Of a stretch of 64,000 nucleotides of DNA, positions 27,130 to 35,815 are shown one piece after another. Origin of the DNA: Terrabacter sp. MAHUQ-38 (lineage in GTDB: Bacteria > Actinomycetota > Actinomycetes > Actinomycetales > Dermatophilaceae); contig NZ_JACVCU010000001.1 in NCBI RefSeq assembly GCF_014518425.1, forward strand, positions 1,302,001 through 1,366,000, in the 5' to 3' direction. The number at the start of each line of letters is the position of its first letter. The stretch's first letter is position 1. The translations under genes were made by a program, and so were the position numbers. A model generated the notes under the pieces. That model was given only the letters and a program-made list of their open reading frames with translations, was not told where the DNA came from and did not search any database.

Positions 27130-28908
27130 ATGACCTCGACGACGAGTGCCTCGACGACGTCCACCGATGCCTACCGCGCCGCCCGCGACCGGCTGCTCGA
27201 GCTGCGCGGCGACCACGCCCGCGCCGTCGAGGAGTTCAGCTTCCCCGACGTCGGTGACCGCTGGAACTGGGGCGTCGACTGGTTCGACGCCGTCGCCCGC
27301 GGCAACGAGCGGACCTGCCTGACGATCGTCGAGCAGGACGAGTCGTCCCGGTCCTGGTCGTTCGACGAGATGGCCCGCCGGTCCGACCAGGTCGCCGCGC
27401 GTCTCGCGACCCTCGGTATCGGCCGAGGTGACTCGGTCGTGCTCATGCTCGGCAACCAGGTCGAGCTGTGGGAGTCGATGCTCGCCGTCATCAAGCTCGG
27501 CGCCGTCGTCATGCCGACGACCACCGCGGTCGGCCCGGGCGACCTCGTCGACCGCATGGAGCGGGGCGGTGCGCGCGCCGTCATCACGAACGCCGCCGAG
27601 GTGCACAAGTTCGACGACGTGCCGGGCGACTACCTCCGGGTCGCGGTCGGCGTCGCGGCCGGTGGGGCCGACCCCGCCGGGACCCCCACGGACGGCTGGG
27701 AGGACCACGCGACGGCATACGAGCTCACGGTGGGGCCGACCGAGCACCCCGGCACCCGGCCTGACGACCGGATGTTGCTCTACTTCACCTCGGGCACGAC
27801 GAGCCGGCCCAAGCTCGTCGAGCACACCCAGCGGTCGTACCCGGTCGGGCACCTCTCGACGATGTACTGGATCGGCCTGCAGCCCGGCGACGTCCACCTC
27901 AACATCAGCAGCCCGGGCTGGGCCAAGCACGCGTGGTCCTCGTTCTTCGCGCCGTGGGCGGCCGAGGCGACGGCCTTCGTCTACAACTACAGCCGCTTCG
28001 ACCCCGCCGCCCTGCTCCGGGTCCTCCGCGAGCACAGCGTCACCTCGCTCTGCGCGCCGCCGACGGTGTGGCGGATGCTCATCAAGAGCGACCTCAGCGG
28101 TGGGCCGGGCACGCTGCGCGAGGTGATCGGCGCGGGCGAGCCGCTCAACCCCGAGGTCATCGCGCAGGTCGAGAAGGCGTGGGGCCTGACGATCCGAGAC
28201 GGCTACGGCCAGACCGAGATGACCGCCGCCGTCGGCAACACCCCCGACTCGGTCGTCAAGCCCGGCTCGATGGGCCGGCCGCTGCCCGGCTGCCCGGTCG
28301 TCGTCGTCGACCCGGTCACCAACACCCTCGTCACGGAGCCCGACGCGCAGGGCAACCGCGAGGGCGAGATCTGCCTCGACCTCTCGCAGCACCCCGTCCC
28401 GCTGATGACCGGCTACCAGGGCGACGAGCAGCGCAACGCCGACGCGATGGCCGGCGGTTTCTACCACACGGGCGACGTCGCGTCGGTCGACGCAGAGGGC
28501 TACATCTCCTTCGTCGGCCGCACCGACGACGTCTTCAAGGCCAGCGACTACAAGATCAGCCCCTTCGAGGTCGAGTCGGTCCTCATCGAGCATCCCGCCG
28601 TCGCCGAGGCCGCCGTCGTGCCCTCGCCCGACCCGGTGCGCCTCGCGGTGCCCAAGGCGTACATCGCGCTCGCACCCGGGCACGAGCCCGGCGAGGACGT
28701 GGCCCGGTCGATCCTCGCCCACGCCCGCGAGAAGCTCGCGCCGTGGCAACGCGTGCGGCGCATCGAGTTCTACGAGCTGCCCAAGACGATCTCGGGCAAG
28801 ATCCGCAGGGTCGAGCTGCGCGGCCGCGAGAACGACCTCGACGCGTCCGGCGCCGCCCAGCCCGAGCTCGAGTGGCGCGACGAGCAGTTCCCAGACCTCA
28901 AGGGCTGA
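27130..28908 (+). CDS. AMP-forming acyl-CoA synthetase (ACSM-like)
   Basis: 592 aa member of the adenylate-forming family that joins a carboxylic acid to CoA using ATP. P-loop is YFTSGTTSRPKLVEHTQRSY; further motifs are SSPGWAKHAWSSFFAPWAAE, IGAGEPLNPEV, RDGYGQTEMTA (A5), FYHTGDVASVD (A7), YISFVGRTDDVFKASDYKIS (A8) and the catalytic Lys in LPKTISGKIRRVELR (A10). The SPGWAKHAWSSFFAPW segment points to the medium-chain/ACSM-like group; substrate cannot be fixed. It overlaps the convergent phosphoesterase gene by 11 bp. A palindrome at 27108 overlaps its promoter. Confidence 0.92.
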   Translation: MTSTTSASTTSTDAYRAARDRLLELRGDHARAVEEFSFPDVGDRWNWGVDWFDAVARGNERTCLTIVEQDESSRSWSFDEMARRSDQVAARLATLGIGRGDSVVLMLGNQVELWESMLAVIKLGAVVMPTTTAVGPGDLVDRMERGGARAVITNAAEVHKFDDVPGDYLRVAVGVAAGGADPAGTPTDGWEDHATAYELTVGPTEHPGTRPDDRMLLYFTSGTTSRPKLVEHTQRSYPVGHLSTMYWIGLQPGDVHLNISSPGWAKHAWSSFFAPWAAEATAFVYNYSRFDPAALLRVLREHSVTSLCAPPTVWRMLIKSDLSGGPGTLREVIGAGEPLNPEVIAQVEKAWGLTIRDGYGQTEMTAAVGNTPDSVVKPGSMGRPLPGCPVVVVDPVTNTLVTEPDAQGNREGEICLDLSQHPVPLMTGYQGDEQRNADAMAGGFYHTGDVASVDAEGYISFVGRTDDVFKASDYKISPFEVESVLIEHPAVAEAAVVPSPDPVRLAVPKAYIALAPGHEPGEDVARSILAHAREKLAPWQRVRRIEFYELPKTISGKIRRVELRGRENDLDASGAAQPELEWRDEQFPDLKG

Positions 28909-30556
28909 TCGTCGAGCCAGTCGGGTTCGTCGAGCCCGGTGTGGCCTCGGGCGCGACGGGGAGCGCGCGCACCCTCGTCTCGTCGATGCGGCTGCAGATG
29001 CGCTTCTCCGGGTCGGGCTGCGTCTCGCCCGGCTGCTGCACGCCCGGCTTCGCCGGCCGGTAGGGGTCGATGCGCGCACCGCTGATGACCTGCACGTTGT
29101 CGTATGCCGGGCGTCCCTCGAGCAGGTTGCGGAAGCTGTACCGCGTCAGCGAGGTCAGCTCGCACGACGTGCCGAACTGGGCGATGTCGAAGGAGTACGG
29201 CTGGCCGTCGAGCTCCTGGCCGGCGCCCTCCGAGTAGTGCGCGACGACGCCACCGCCGGTGAAGGTGCCGACCTGGATCCGGTTGCCCTCCAGGGCCGGT
29301 GTGTGGATGTGCCCGTTGACGAGGATGCGTCCACGCTCGACGGCCTCGGCGGCATACGGCTCGTGCGTGACGACCAGGTCGGGCTCGGGCTCGTCGGCCG
29401 CCGCGGCGTTGTAGCGGTCGACCGCGGGCTTCTCCTTCGCGGTGGGGTCGGCGTTGTCGTCGCCGAAGTAGCGCGGGTCGTTGAAGCCGGTGATGCGCAG
29501 GCCGTGGAAGCTCAGCTCGCGCAGGGTCCCGGCGGCGTCCTCCAGGAGCACGACGTTGGGGATGCGGTCCATCCGCGCCAGCAGGGCACGGTCGGTGGGC
29601 GACGACTGGTCGTGGTTGCCGCTCGTGAAGATGTAGGGCACGCCGAGCTGCTGGATCGAGCGGTAGATGCCCGCAGCGTCGCCCTCCTGCACGCGGCCGA
29701 AGTTGACGAGGTCACCGCTGTCGATGACGGCATCGATGCCCTCCTCCTCGATGATCGTGCGCATCAGGGCGTACTGGTTCGCGCCGTGGATGTCGGAGAC
29801 GAGAAGGAATCGGGCGGACACCGGCTCGTCGACAGTGCCCGCGACGTACTTCTGCTGCAGTGCCTGCGTCACGGCGAGCAGGTTGCGGAAGTACGGCGTC
29901 ACCTGCGTGGCGCGCGCCTCGACGTCGGCGAGCAGGCCGGCGTTGCGCTGCACGACTCCGAGCACACCGCTCGTGCGGTACTCCGCGAACCGGCTCGGTT
30001 GGTAGGTCAGGGCGATGCCACCGAAGGTCGCGACCGTCGCGACGACCATGGCCGACGCGACGAAGAGCACGTGGTGCCGGCGGGTGTTGCGTTGCCGGAT
30101 GTAGTGCGATGCGAGGGCCAGGAGGACGGCGATGGCGACCGCGCCGAGCGCGAACCGGATGCCGACACCGGTGGCCGCCTGCCCGATGGCCGCCGAGATC
30201 TCGTCGTTCGAGGGCTGCAGCGCCTTGATGTCGACGTTCGGTCGCGTGAAGAGGTTGGTGATCTCCTCGCGCACCGCGACCTGGACGTCGAGGCCGGGCG
30301 CCACGAGAGGAGAGGCGAACTGGACGTCGACGTCGCCCACGATCGTCGGCGCATGCAGCACGGGGGAGTGGCGCGGTATCGGGTCGAGGCGCAGGACGGC
30401 GCGGTACTGCGACGTCTCGGCGACTGCGGGCGCGAGGTTCGTCGCGGCGACGCCGCCCAGGTAGCAGGCCGCCAGGACGGCGATCCACTTGAGCACGTGG
30501 GACCCTCGGCGCAGCCAGGGGCCGTCGCCGGTCAGCAGGTGGCCCAGCCGTCGCAT
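28898..30556 (-). CDS. membrane-anchored metallophosphoesterase
   Basis: 552 aa. An N-terminal helix (IAVLAACYLGGVAATNLAPA) and a second near residue 180 (ALGAVAIAVLLALASHYI) place the enzyme in the membrane; a third (HVLFVASAMVVATVATFGG) lies near 215. The calcineurin-like phosphoesterase core carries FLLVSDIHGANQYALM, VIDSGDLVNFG, YIFTSGNHDQSSP, LVVTHEPYAAEAVERG and ILVNGHIHTPALEG, giving all metal ligands. Substrate unknown. ATG 30556 is chosen over GTG 30559 because TAGGGT stands exactly 6 nt before it. Confidence 0.9.
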   Translation of the reverse strand: MRRLGHLLTGDGPWLRRGSHVLKWIAVLAACYLGGVAATNLAPAVAETSQYRAVLRLDPIPRHSPVLHAPTIVGDVDVQFASPLVAPGLDVQVAVREEITNLFTRPNVDIKALQPSNDEISAAIGQAATGVGIRFALGAVAIAVLLALASHYIRQRNTRRHHVLFVASAMVVATVATFGGIALTYQPSRFAEYRTSGVLGVVQRNAGLLADVEARATQVTPYFRNLLAVTQALQQKYVAGTVDEPVSARFLLVSDIHGANQYALMRTIIEEEGIDAVIDSGDLVNFGRVQEGDAAGIYRSIQQLGVPYIFTSGNHDQSSPTDRALLARMDRIPNVVLLEDAAGTLRELSFHGLRITGFNDPRYFGDDNADPTAKEKPAVDRYNAAAADEPEPDLVVTHEPYAAEAVERGRILVNGHIHTPALEGNRIQVGTFTGGGVVAHYSEGAGQELDGQPYSFDIAQFGTSCELTSLTRYSFRNLLEGRPAYDNVQVISGARIDPYRPAKPGVQQPGETQPDPEKRICSRIDETRVRALPVAPEATPGSTNPTGSTISP

Positions 30557-30562
30557 CACTTC

Positions 30563-30568
30563 ACCCTA
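30563..30568 (-). promoter_or_regulatory. -10 element TAGGGT, leaderless start
   Basis: TAGGGT, 6 nt, then ATG 30556 of the metallophosphoesterase; the spacing decides between two adjacent start codons. Confidence 0.5.
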
Positions 30569-30660
30569 GCCAAACCCGGACATGTCACCTGCTCTGCACC
30601 ACGCGTTCACGTCACCGTGCTGCCATAGGAGCTCGGACCGCGAGGCAGCGAGGAGGAGTC

Positions 30661-30888
30661 GTGGGGTCCTTTCGCCGTAAGGCCGTCGTCGGCACGCTGC
30701 TCATCGCGTATGCCGTCCTGCTCGCCCTCGGACCGCGTGTCCTCGGCGGGGCGGCGGGGGTCGTCATCCTCGTGCCGAGCTTCGTCGTCGGCTTCGCGTG
30801 GCTGCTGCTCCTCGTCGCCCCGTGGGCCGCCCAGGGCCGACCCGGTCGAGCGACGCGACGCGCACCCGTGCGGCAACCGCGACCGTAG
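30661..30888 (+). CDS. small two-helix membrane protein
   Basis: 75 aa from GTG 30661, with AGGAGG four to five bases upstream. Two hydrophobic helices (AVVGTLLIAYAVLLALG and GVVILVPSFVVGFAWLLLLV) and a short basic tail RATRRAPVRQPRP. Unrecognised; it ends 8 bp from the convergent alcohol dehydrogenase gene. Confidence 0.65.
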   Translation: MGSFRRKAVVGTLLIAYAVLLALGPRVLGGAAGVVILVPSFVVGFAWLLLLVAPWAAQGRPGRATRRAPVRQPRP

Positions 30889-30896
30889 GGCCGACC

Positions 30897-31919
30897 TCAG
30901 CGCTGGGGCTCGACGACGACCTTGAGGCTCTTCGGGTCGTGGGCGAGGGCGTCGAGCGCGGCAGCGTAGTCGGCGAGCGGGAACCGGTGCGTGATGAGGC
31001 CCTCCGTGCCGACGCGCCCCGAGCGCAGCATCGCGAGAGAGCGGTCCATGCAGTTGACCTGGGCGAACGAGCCCTTGACGGTGAGCTGACGACGGAACAC
31101 GTCGTAGGGGCTCAGCGCGATCCGGGCGTCCTCGTCGCACATGCCGTAGACGAAGACGGTGCCGTTCGTGGCGGTGAGGGAAGGCAGCGTCTCGACGACC
31201 GGCGCCGCGCCGGTCACGTCGATCGCGACGTCGAAGCCCTGCGGCTGGAGCGCGGAAAGGGTGCGCGCCGTCTCGGCCGCGTCACGGGTGACGCGCACGA
31301 CCCGGTCCGCGCCGAACGTGCGGGCCAGCTCGAGCTTGAACTCGGTCGGCGCGGCCACCGTGACGCGACCGGCGCCGCCGTGCACGAGCAGCTGCGTCAG
31401 CAGCAGTCCCGTCGTGCCCGAGCCGACGACGAGCACGTCGGCGCCCGGCCGAAGGCCCAGCACGTCCATGCCGTGCACGGCGCAGGCGAGGGGCTCGGCG
31501 ACCACGGCCACGTCGAGCGGCAGGTCGTCGGCGGCATACACCTTGTGGGCGGGCGAGACCAGGGCCTCGGCGAACCCGCCAGGGGCGTTGACGCCGAGCG
31601 AGTGGAAGTGCTCGCAGAAGAGCGCGTCACCGCGGGAGCACGGACCGCACCGGCCGCACGCCGAGGCGTTGTCGACGACGACCCGCTCGCCGACGCTGAC
31701 GTGTGCGACGCCCGCGCCGACCTCGCGCACCGTGCCGACCGCCTCGTGCCCCGGCGTCAGCGGGAAGGAGGCGAAGAACCCGCCCTCGTGCAGGTGCAGG
31801 TCGGTGCCGCACACGCCTGCGAGCTGGACATCGACCACGACCTCACCCGCGCCGGCACCCGGCGTGGGCACCTCGCGGACCTCGAAACGACGGGCCTCGT
31901 CGTAGACGACGGCGCGCAT
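30897..31919 (-). CDS. zinc-dependent alcohol/polyol dehydrogenase (MDR family)
   Basis: 340 aa medium-chain dehydrogenase. Catalytic zinc ligands: Cys in AGVCGTDLHLH and the HE pair in TPGHEAVGTVREVG. The structural zinc lobe CGRCGPCSRGDALFC has four Cys. Nucleotide site: VLVVGSGTTGLLLTQLLV. The pattern resembles sorbitol/threonine dehydrogenase-type enzymes; substrate unknown. It lies 25 bp downstream of the bpa gene in the same direction and may be co-transcribed with it. Confidence 0.9.
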   Translation of the reverse strand: MRAVVYDEARRFEVREVPTPGAGAGEVVVDVQLAGVCGTDLHLHEGGFFASFPLTPGHEAVGTVREVGAGVAHVSVGERVVVDNASACGRCGPCSRGDALFCEHFHSLGVNAPGGFAEALVSPAHKVYAADDLPLDVAVVAEPLACAVHGMDVLGLRPGADVLVVGSGTTGLLLTQLLVHGGAGRVTVAAPTEFKLELARTFGADRVVRVTRDAAETARTLSALQPQGFDVAIDVTGAAPVVETLPSLTATNGTVFVYGMCDEDARIALSPYDVFRRQLTVKGSFAQVNCMDRSLAMLRSGRVGTEGLITHRFPLADYAAALDALAHDPKSLKVVVEPQR

Positions 31920-31944
31920 CTGTGCTGCCCGGTTGCGTTGTGGC

Positions 31945-32559
31945 TCAGAGGTACTGGCCGGTCGGACCGGCCTCGCCGGGGGCATGCTGGCCCGGGTGCG
32001 CGCCCGGCGGTGTGCCGTAGGACGAGCCGGGGCCGGGAGGCAGGGCCCGCATCTGCTGGAGCTGCTGCTGCGCTGCCATCTGCTGGGCGACCAGTGCCGT
32101 CTGGATGCCGTGGAACAGGCCCTCGAGCCAGCCGACGAGCTGGGCCTGCGCGATGCGCAGCTCGGCATCGCTCGGCGACTCGTCGCGGAACGGGAGCGCG
32201 ATGCGGTCGAGCTCGTCGACGAGCTCGGGCGCGAGGCCGTCCTTGAGCTCCTCGAGGGAACGGTGGTGCACGTCGGCGAGGCGTCGGCGCCCGGCCTCGT
32301 CGAGCGGCGCGTTGCGCACCTCCTCGAGCAGCTGCTTGATCATCGAGCCGATGCGCATGACCTTCGCCGGCTCCTCGACGAGGTCGGCCGGGTTGGTGGG
32401 CTCGCGGCGGCCGTCCGCATCGAGCTCGTCGACGTCGCGACTGTCGCCGTTCGGCGCCGTCGCGACACCCATCCCGTCCGGCGTCACGACCACGATGCGG
32501 GGGTCGTCGCGCGTCCCGTCGTCGGTGCCCTGGCCCTGTCGGCTCGCGTCGTCACTCAT
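31945..32559 (-). CDS. bpa: bacterial proteasome activator Bpa (PafE)
   Basis: About 204 aa, ATP-independent ring-forming activator of the 20S proteasome. Family signatures: EPAKVMRIGSMIKQLLEEVR near residues 65-85, HHRSLEELKDGLAPELVDEL, PSDAELRIAQAQLVGWLEGL and FHGIQTALVAQQMAAQQQLQ, forming the helical core. The final residues GPTGQYL carry the GQYL motif that docks into the proteasome alpha ring. The N-terminal 60 residues are acidic and disordered. ATG 32559 is preferred; ATG 32568 is in frame. No proteasome gene lies in the window, but the protein implies one in the genome. Confidence 0.93.
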   Translation of the reverse strand: MSDDASRQGQGTDDGTRDDPRIVVVTPDGMGVATAPNGDSRDVDELDADGRREPTNPADLVEEPAKVMRIGSMIKQLLEEVRNAPLDEAGRRRLADVHHRSLEELKDGLAPELVDELDRIALPFRDESPSDAELRIAQAQLVGWLEGLFHGIQTALVAQQMAAQQQLQQMRALPPGPGSSYGTPPGAHPGQHAPGEAGPTGQYL

Positions 32560-32701
32560 GCGCCCCATCCTGCCTCACCCCGTCGTGTGCCGTGCAGGCC
32601 CGTCACCGGAACCGCAGCGACCCCGCAGCGATGGCGCAGCGGCACTTCCTAGGTTCGGCAGCGAGCCGCCGCACCGGCGACCACCAGTCAGGAGGACTCC
32701 C

Positions 32702-33235
32702 GTGAACACCATGTCCCGTCGGACCGTCGTCCGCTCCGCCATCGCCTCGAGCCTGCTGGCGGTCACCGCCTTCGGCGTCGCGCCGGCGACGTCGGCGCAG
32801 GCCGCCCCCAACGACCCGATCTCGCGGGCCGCCGTCATCGACCGGGCCCAGAACTGGATGGACCGCAACATCCAGTACAGCCAGTCCGGCACGGCCACCG
32901 GGCCGGACGGCGTCTACTCGTGGCGCCGCGACTGCTCGGGCTTCGTCTCGATGGCCCTCAAGCTCGGTCCCACCGGCCTCAGCGCCCCGAACACGAACGC
33001 CCTCGCGACGTCGACCTACAGCTTCGGCATCTCGCGGGCCAACCTGAGGGCGGGCGACTTCCTCGTCGACCCGGGCAACCACACCGTCCTCTTCCACAAG
33101 TGGGCCAACGCCGACCACACGCAGTTCTGGCTCTACGAGGAGTCGAACCCGACGGACGACATGAACCACCGCATCGCCAACCTCAGCAGCTACTCCGGCT
33201 ACCTCGCCCGCCGCGCGAACAACATCCGCGACTGA
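32702..33235 (+). CDS. secreted NlpC/P60-like (C40) cysteine peptidase-like protein
   Basis: 177 aa from GTG 32702, with AGGAGG six bases upstream. Signal peptide: SRRTVVRSAIASSLLAVTAF with cleavage around TSAQA-AP. Mature part has GVYSWRRDCSGFVSMALKLG (DCSGFV catalytic Cys context), LRAGDFLVDPGNHTVLFHKW (His) and FWLYEESNPTDD, the order expected of a papain-like NlpC/P60 cell-wall hydrolase, though distant from classical members. It probably acts on peptidoglycan outside the cell. Confidence 0.8.
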   Translation: MNTMSRRTVVRSAIASSLLAVTAFGVAPATSAQAAPNDPISRAAVIDRAQNWMDRNIQYSQSGTATGPDGVYSWRRDCSGFVSMALKLGPTGLSAPNTNALATSTYSFGISRANLRAGDFLVDPGNHTVLFHKWANADHTQFWLYEESNPTDDMNHRIANLSSYSGYLARRANNIRD

Positions 33236-33255
33236 GCGCACCCAGAGACACGCCA

Positions 33256-33288
33256 CCGCGGGTCGTCCTACAGGGGGACGACCCGCGG
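33256..33288. terminator. bidirectional hairpin terminator
   Basis: Arms CCGCGGGTCGTCC (33256-33268) and GGACGACCCGCGG (33276-33288) pair perfectly over 13 bp, 20 bp past the NlpC-like gene and 27 bp past the end of the convergent ABM gene. Confidence 0.8.
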
Positions 33289-33315
33289 CGGCGTCATCCG
33301 TCCGTGGCGGACCGG

Positions 33316-33930
33316 TCAGCGCGACCCGGCCGTGGCGAACCACGGGTGGTGCAGGTCGTGGTAGCTGACGTCGCTCATCAGCCCCATCATCTCGTCCATC
33401 TCCGCCTGGGTCTCGGGCGGCGGGCTCTTCTTCTCGCCCTCGCGCGCATCGGCCTCCGTGCGGAACGCCATCGTCTGGGTGAAGAAGCCGTCGGCGTCGA
33501 CCGCGATGGTGCCGCCGATGATGTCAGGCCGTGCGTCGTGGAGGGTGTCCATCGGTCCCTCCATCATGTGGCGGAACCGCTCGGGGTCGCTGAGGCGGCC
33601 CTGGATGACCTGGACGAAGCCCGCGTCGTCGCTGCCACCGTCGAGCATCATCGTCACGTCGTCGCAGTCGTGGAAGGTGGCCTCGCCGTCGAAGAGCTTC
33701 TCCGTCTCGGCCCACCACGCACTCTGCTCGGGACGGTTGGAGTTGCGCTCGGCCGACTCGCGCGAGTCGAAGCGGACCACGCCGACGAACTCGTCGTCGT
33801 CGGTGATGCCGTACGTGCCGCCGAGCCAGCCGATGGCGCCCGGCTCGAGCTCCTCGCTCCACCGGTCCATCTGCCGGTGGATGGCGTCGGCGTCGTGGCA
33901 CCGACCCTGGATGACCTGGATGAACACCAT
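33316..33930 (-). CDS. duplicated ABM-like dimeric alpha-beta barrel protein
   Basis: 204 aa with two related halves: both begin with a strand FIQVIQGRCHDADAIHRQMD / FVQVIQGRLSDPERFRHMME followed by a glycine-rich strand (WLGGTYGITDDDEFVGVVRF / IIGGTIAVDADGFFTQTMAF). This is the ferredoxin-like fold of antibiotic-biosynthesis-monooxygenase proteins, duplicated in one chain. Function unknown. GGGAGG stands before ATG 33930. Confidence 0.75.
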   Translation of the reverse strand: MVFIQVIQGRCHDADAIHRQMDRWSEELEPGAIGWLGGTYGITDDDEFVGVVRFDSRESAERNSNRPEQSAWWAETEKLFDGEATFHDCDDVTMMLDGGSDDAGFVQVIQGRLSDPERFRHMMEGPMDTLHDARPDIIGGTIAVDADGFFTQTMAFRTEADAREGEKKSPPPETQAEMDEMMGLMSDVSYHDLHHPWFATAGSR

Positions 33931-34067
33931 GAACCTCCCGTTTCAGATCGGGGGCCGCTTCGAACCGAAGTGGTCCATTGACCGACGGTACGCCCGTGGG
34001 CGGTCACGCGTCACCAGACGAGTCGGACACAGGTCCGATCGTCAGGTCGGGCAGCGATGCCGCCCCT

Positions 34068-35045
34068 TCAGGTGGTGAGCAGGATCTTGCCGATGTGTCC
34101 GGACGCCTCCATCTCCCGGTGTGCCTCGGCCGCGTGCTCGAGCGGGTGACGCGAGTGGATCACCGGCCGCACGTCGCCCGACTCGATGAGCGGCCACACG
34201 TGCTCGCGCACCGCGGCGACGATGGCCGCCTTCTCCGTCGCCGGCCGCGAGCGCAGGCTCGTCGCGATGACGGCGCCCCGCTTGGCGAGGAGCTTGCCCA
34301 GGTCGAGCTCGCCGCGGCGCCCGCCCATGAGCCCGATGGTCACGAGGCGGCCGTTGGTCGCGAGGACGTCGACGTTGCGGCCGAGGTACTTCGCGCCCAT
34401 GTTGTCGAGGATGACATCGGCGCCGTGCCCGCCCGTCAGCTCCCGGACCCGCTCGACGAAGTCCTCGTCCTTGTAGTTGACGAGGTGCTCCGCGCCGAGC
34501 TCACGGCAGACGTCGAGCTTCGCCTGGCTGCCGGCCGTCACGGCGACGTGGGCGCCGACGGCCTTGGCCAGCTGGATCGCCATCGTGCCGATGCCCGACG
34601 AGCCGCCGTGCACGAGGAGCACCTGGCCCGGCTGGATGTTCGCGACGAGGAAGACGTTGGACCAGACGGTGCACGTCACCTCGGGCAGGCCGGCGGCGTC
34701 CTCGAGCGACACTCCGCGTGGCACGGGGAGCAGCTGCTCTGCGGGCACGGCGACGCGCTCCGCGTAGCCACCGCCCTCGAGGAGCGCACACACCTCGTCA
34801 CCGACGTGCCAGCCGTCGACGCCCTCGCCGAGGGCCGCGACCCGGCCGCTCACCTCGAGGCCGGGGTACTCGGACGCGCCGGGAGGCGGCGCGTAGTGGC
34901 CGAGTCGCTGCATGACGTCGGCGCGGTTGACGCCGGCGGCCACGACGTCGAGCAGGACCTCGCCCGGGGCCACCTCCGGGTCCGGCACCTCGTCGAGGAC
35001 GAGGCTGTCGGCGTCTCCGGGCTCGGGGATCGTGATGGCGCGCAT
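34068..35045 (-). CDS. NAD(P)H:quinone oxidoreductase, zeta-crystallin/PIG3-like
   Basis: 325 aa zinc-free medium-chain reductase. It has VVAAGVNRADVMQRLGHYAP and GLEVSGRVAALGEGV at the N-terminus, no zinc ligands, and the NADPH site VLLVHGGSSGIGTMAIQLAK. The AGVNRADVMQR and GASEYPGLE segments are those of the PIG3/QOR branch. ATG 35045 has TAGGGT 6 nt upstream and no ribosome site. It lies 9 bp after the S51 peptidase gene, yet the -10 element suggests an own promoter inside that gap. Confidence 0.92.
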   Translation of the reverse strand: MRAITIPEPGDADSLVLDEVPDPEVAPGEVLLDVVAAGVNRADVMQRLGHYAPPPGASEYPGLEVSGRVAALGEGVDGWHVGDEVCALLEGGGYAERVAVPAEQLLPVPRGVSLEDAAGLPEVTCTVWSNVFLVANIQPGQVLLVHGGSSGIGTMAIQLAKAVGAHVAVTAGSQAKLDVCRELGAEHLVNYKDEDFVERVRELTGGHGADVILDNMGAKYLGRNVDVLATNGRLVTIGLMGGRRGELDLGKLLAKRGAVIATSLRSRPATEKAAIVAAVREHVWPLIESGDVRPVIHSRHPLEHAAEAHREMEASGHIGKILLTT

Positions 35046-35051
35046 GGGGTG

Positions 35052-35057
35052 ACCCTA
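35052..35057 (-). promoter_or_regulatory. -10 element TAGGGT, leaderless start
   Basis: TAGGGT, 6 nt, ATG 35045. The element overlaps the TGA of the upstream S51 peptidase gene. Confidence 0.55.
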
Positions 35058-35789
35058 TTGACCCGTGCCCCGGCGCCGCACGAGCGCCCCGCCGTCCGCG
35101 CCGCCCACCGAGGTGACGTGCCACACGTGGCCCGCGCCCACGACCCGTCCACCCGGCCCGAGCGTCGTGCTCTCGTCGATGGCCACGCCGTGCGGCACGA
35201 GGCCCGCCTCGACCGCGGCGACGAGCCGTGAGACGTTGCCCCACTGGGCGGCGTGCACGTCGACGGCGCCCGCGACGAGCCCGATGCCCTCGACGACGGT
35301 GACGTCGTCGAGCTCCTCGTTGCTGTCCTCGGGGCAGACCGGGACGCCGTCGACCCGCCACCCGCCGATGACGGCGTGCGAGGCAGCGATGGCCGCGCCC
35401 GCAGAGAACCCGGCATAGGGCATACCGCCGGTCACGAGGGAACGGATGCGGTCGTACGCGGGGGAGAGCGACGCGTGGTACTCCGGCGTCGGCCCGCCGC
35501 CGACGAAGAGGGCGTCGACGCCCGCGAGCGCCGTCACGTCGAAGGGCGTCCCCTCGGCGACGCGTTCGACGACGAGCTCGTGGCCGCCGACGAGCTCGTG
35601 GCCGCCGACGAGCCCGAGAGTGTGCAGGTAGCGGTCGTGGTACTCGAGCGACTCGGGGTCGGTGCCCATGACGACGAGCAGGATGCGTGGGGTCCCGCCC
35701 GCCGCGCGCGCCGCGGCCTCGACGAAACCGCCGTAGACCAAGGGCGCGAGCGCGTCGTCCCAGCCGCCGCCGACGAGGAAGGTTTCCAT
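35055..35789 (-). CDS. S51 family peptidase (cyanophycinase/PepE-like)
   Basis: 244 aa. The nucleophile elbow is YAGFSAGAAIAASHAVIGG, preceded by ALFVGGGPTPEYH; both are typical for S51 serine peptidases of the cyanophycinase/dipeptidase E type. VVEGIGLVAGAVDVHAAQWG and VAIDESTTL match the C-terminal half of the family. A six-residue unit is duplicated (VGGHELVGGHEL) through an 18-bp tandem repeat. ATG 35789 has TAGGGT 6 nt upstream. Confidence 0.87.
   Translation of the reverse strand: METFLVGGGWDDALAPLVYGGFVEAAARAAGGTPRILLVVMGTDPESLEYHDRYLHTLGLVGGHELVGGHELVVERVAEGTPFDVTALAGVDALFVGGGPTPEYHASLSPAYDRIRSLVTGGMPYAGFSAGAAIAASHAVIGGWRVDGVPVCPEDSNEELDDVTVVEGIGLVAGAVDVHAAQWGNVSRLVAAVEAGLVPHGVAIDESTTLGPGGRVVGAGHVWHVTSVGGADGGALVRRRGTGQ
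35571..35606. repeat. in-frame 18-bp tandem duplication
   Basis: GACGAGCTCGTGGCCGCC occurs twice in succession, adding six residues to the S51 peptidase. Confidence 0.85.
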
Positions 35790-35795
35790 GCCCGC

Positions 35796-35801
35796 ACCCT
35801 A
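35796..35801 (-). promoter_or_regulatory. -10 element TAGGGT, leaderless start
   Basis: TAGGGT, 6 nt, then ATG 35789 of the S51 peptidase. Confidence 0.55.
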
Positions 35802-35815
35802 GGAGAGCGGAGGCC

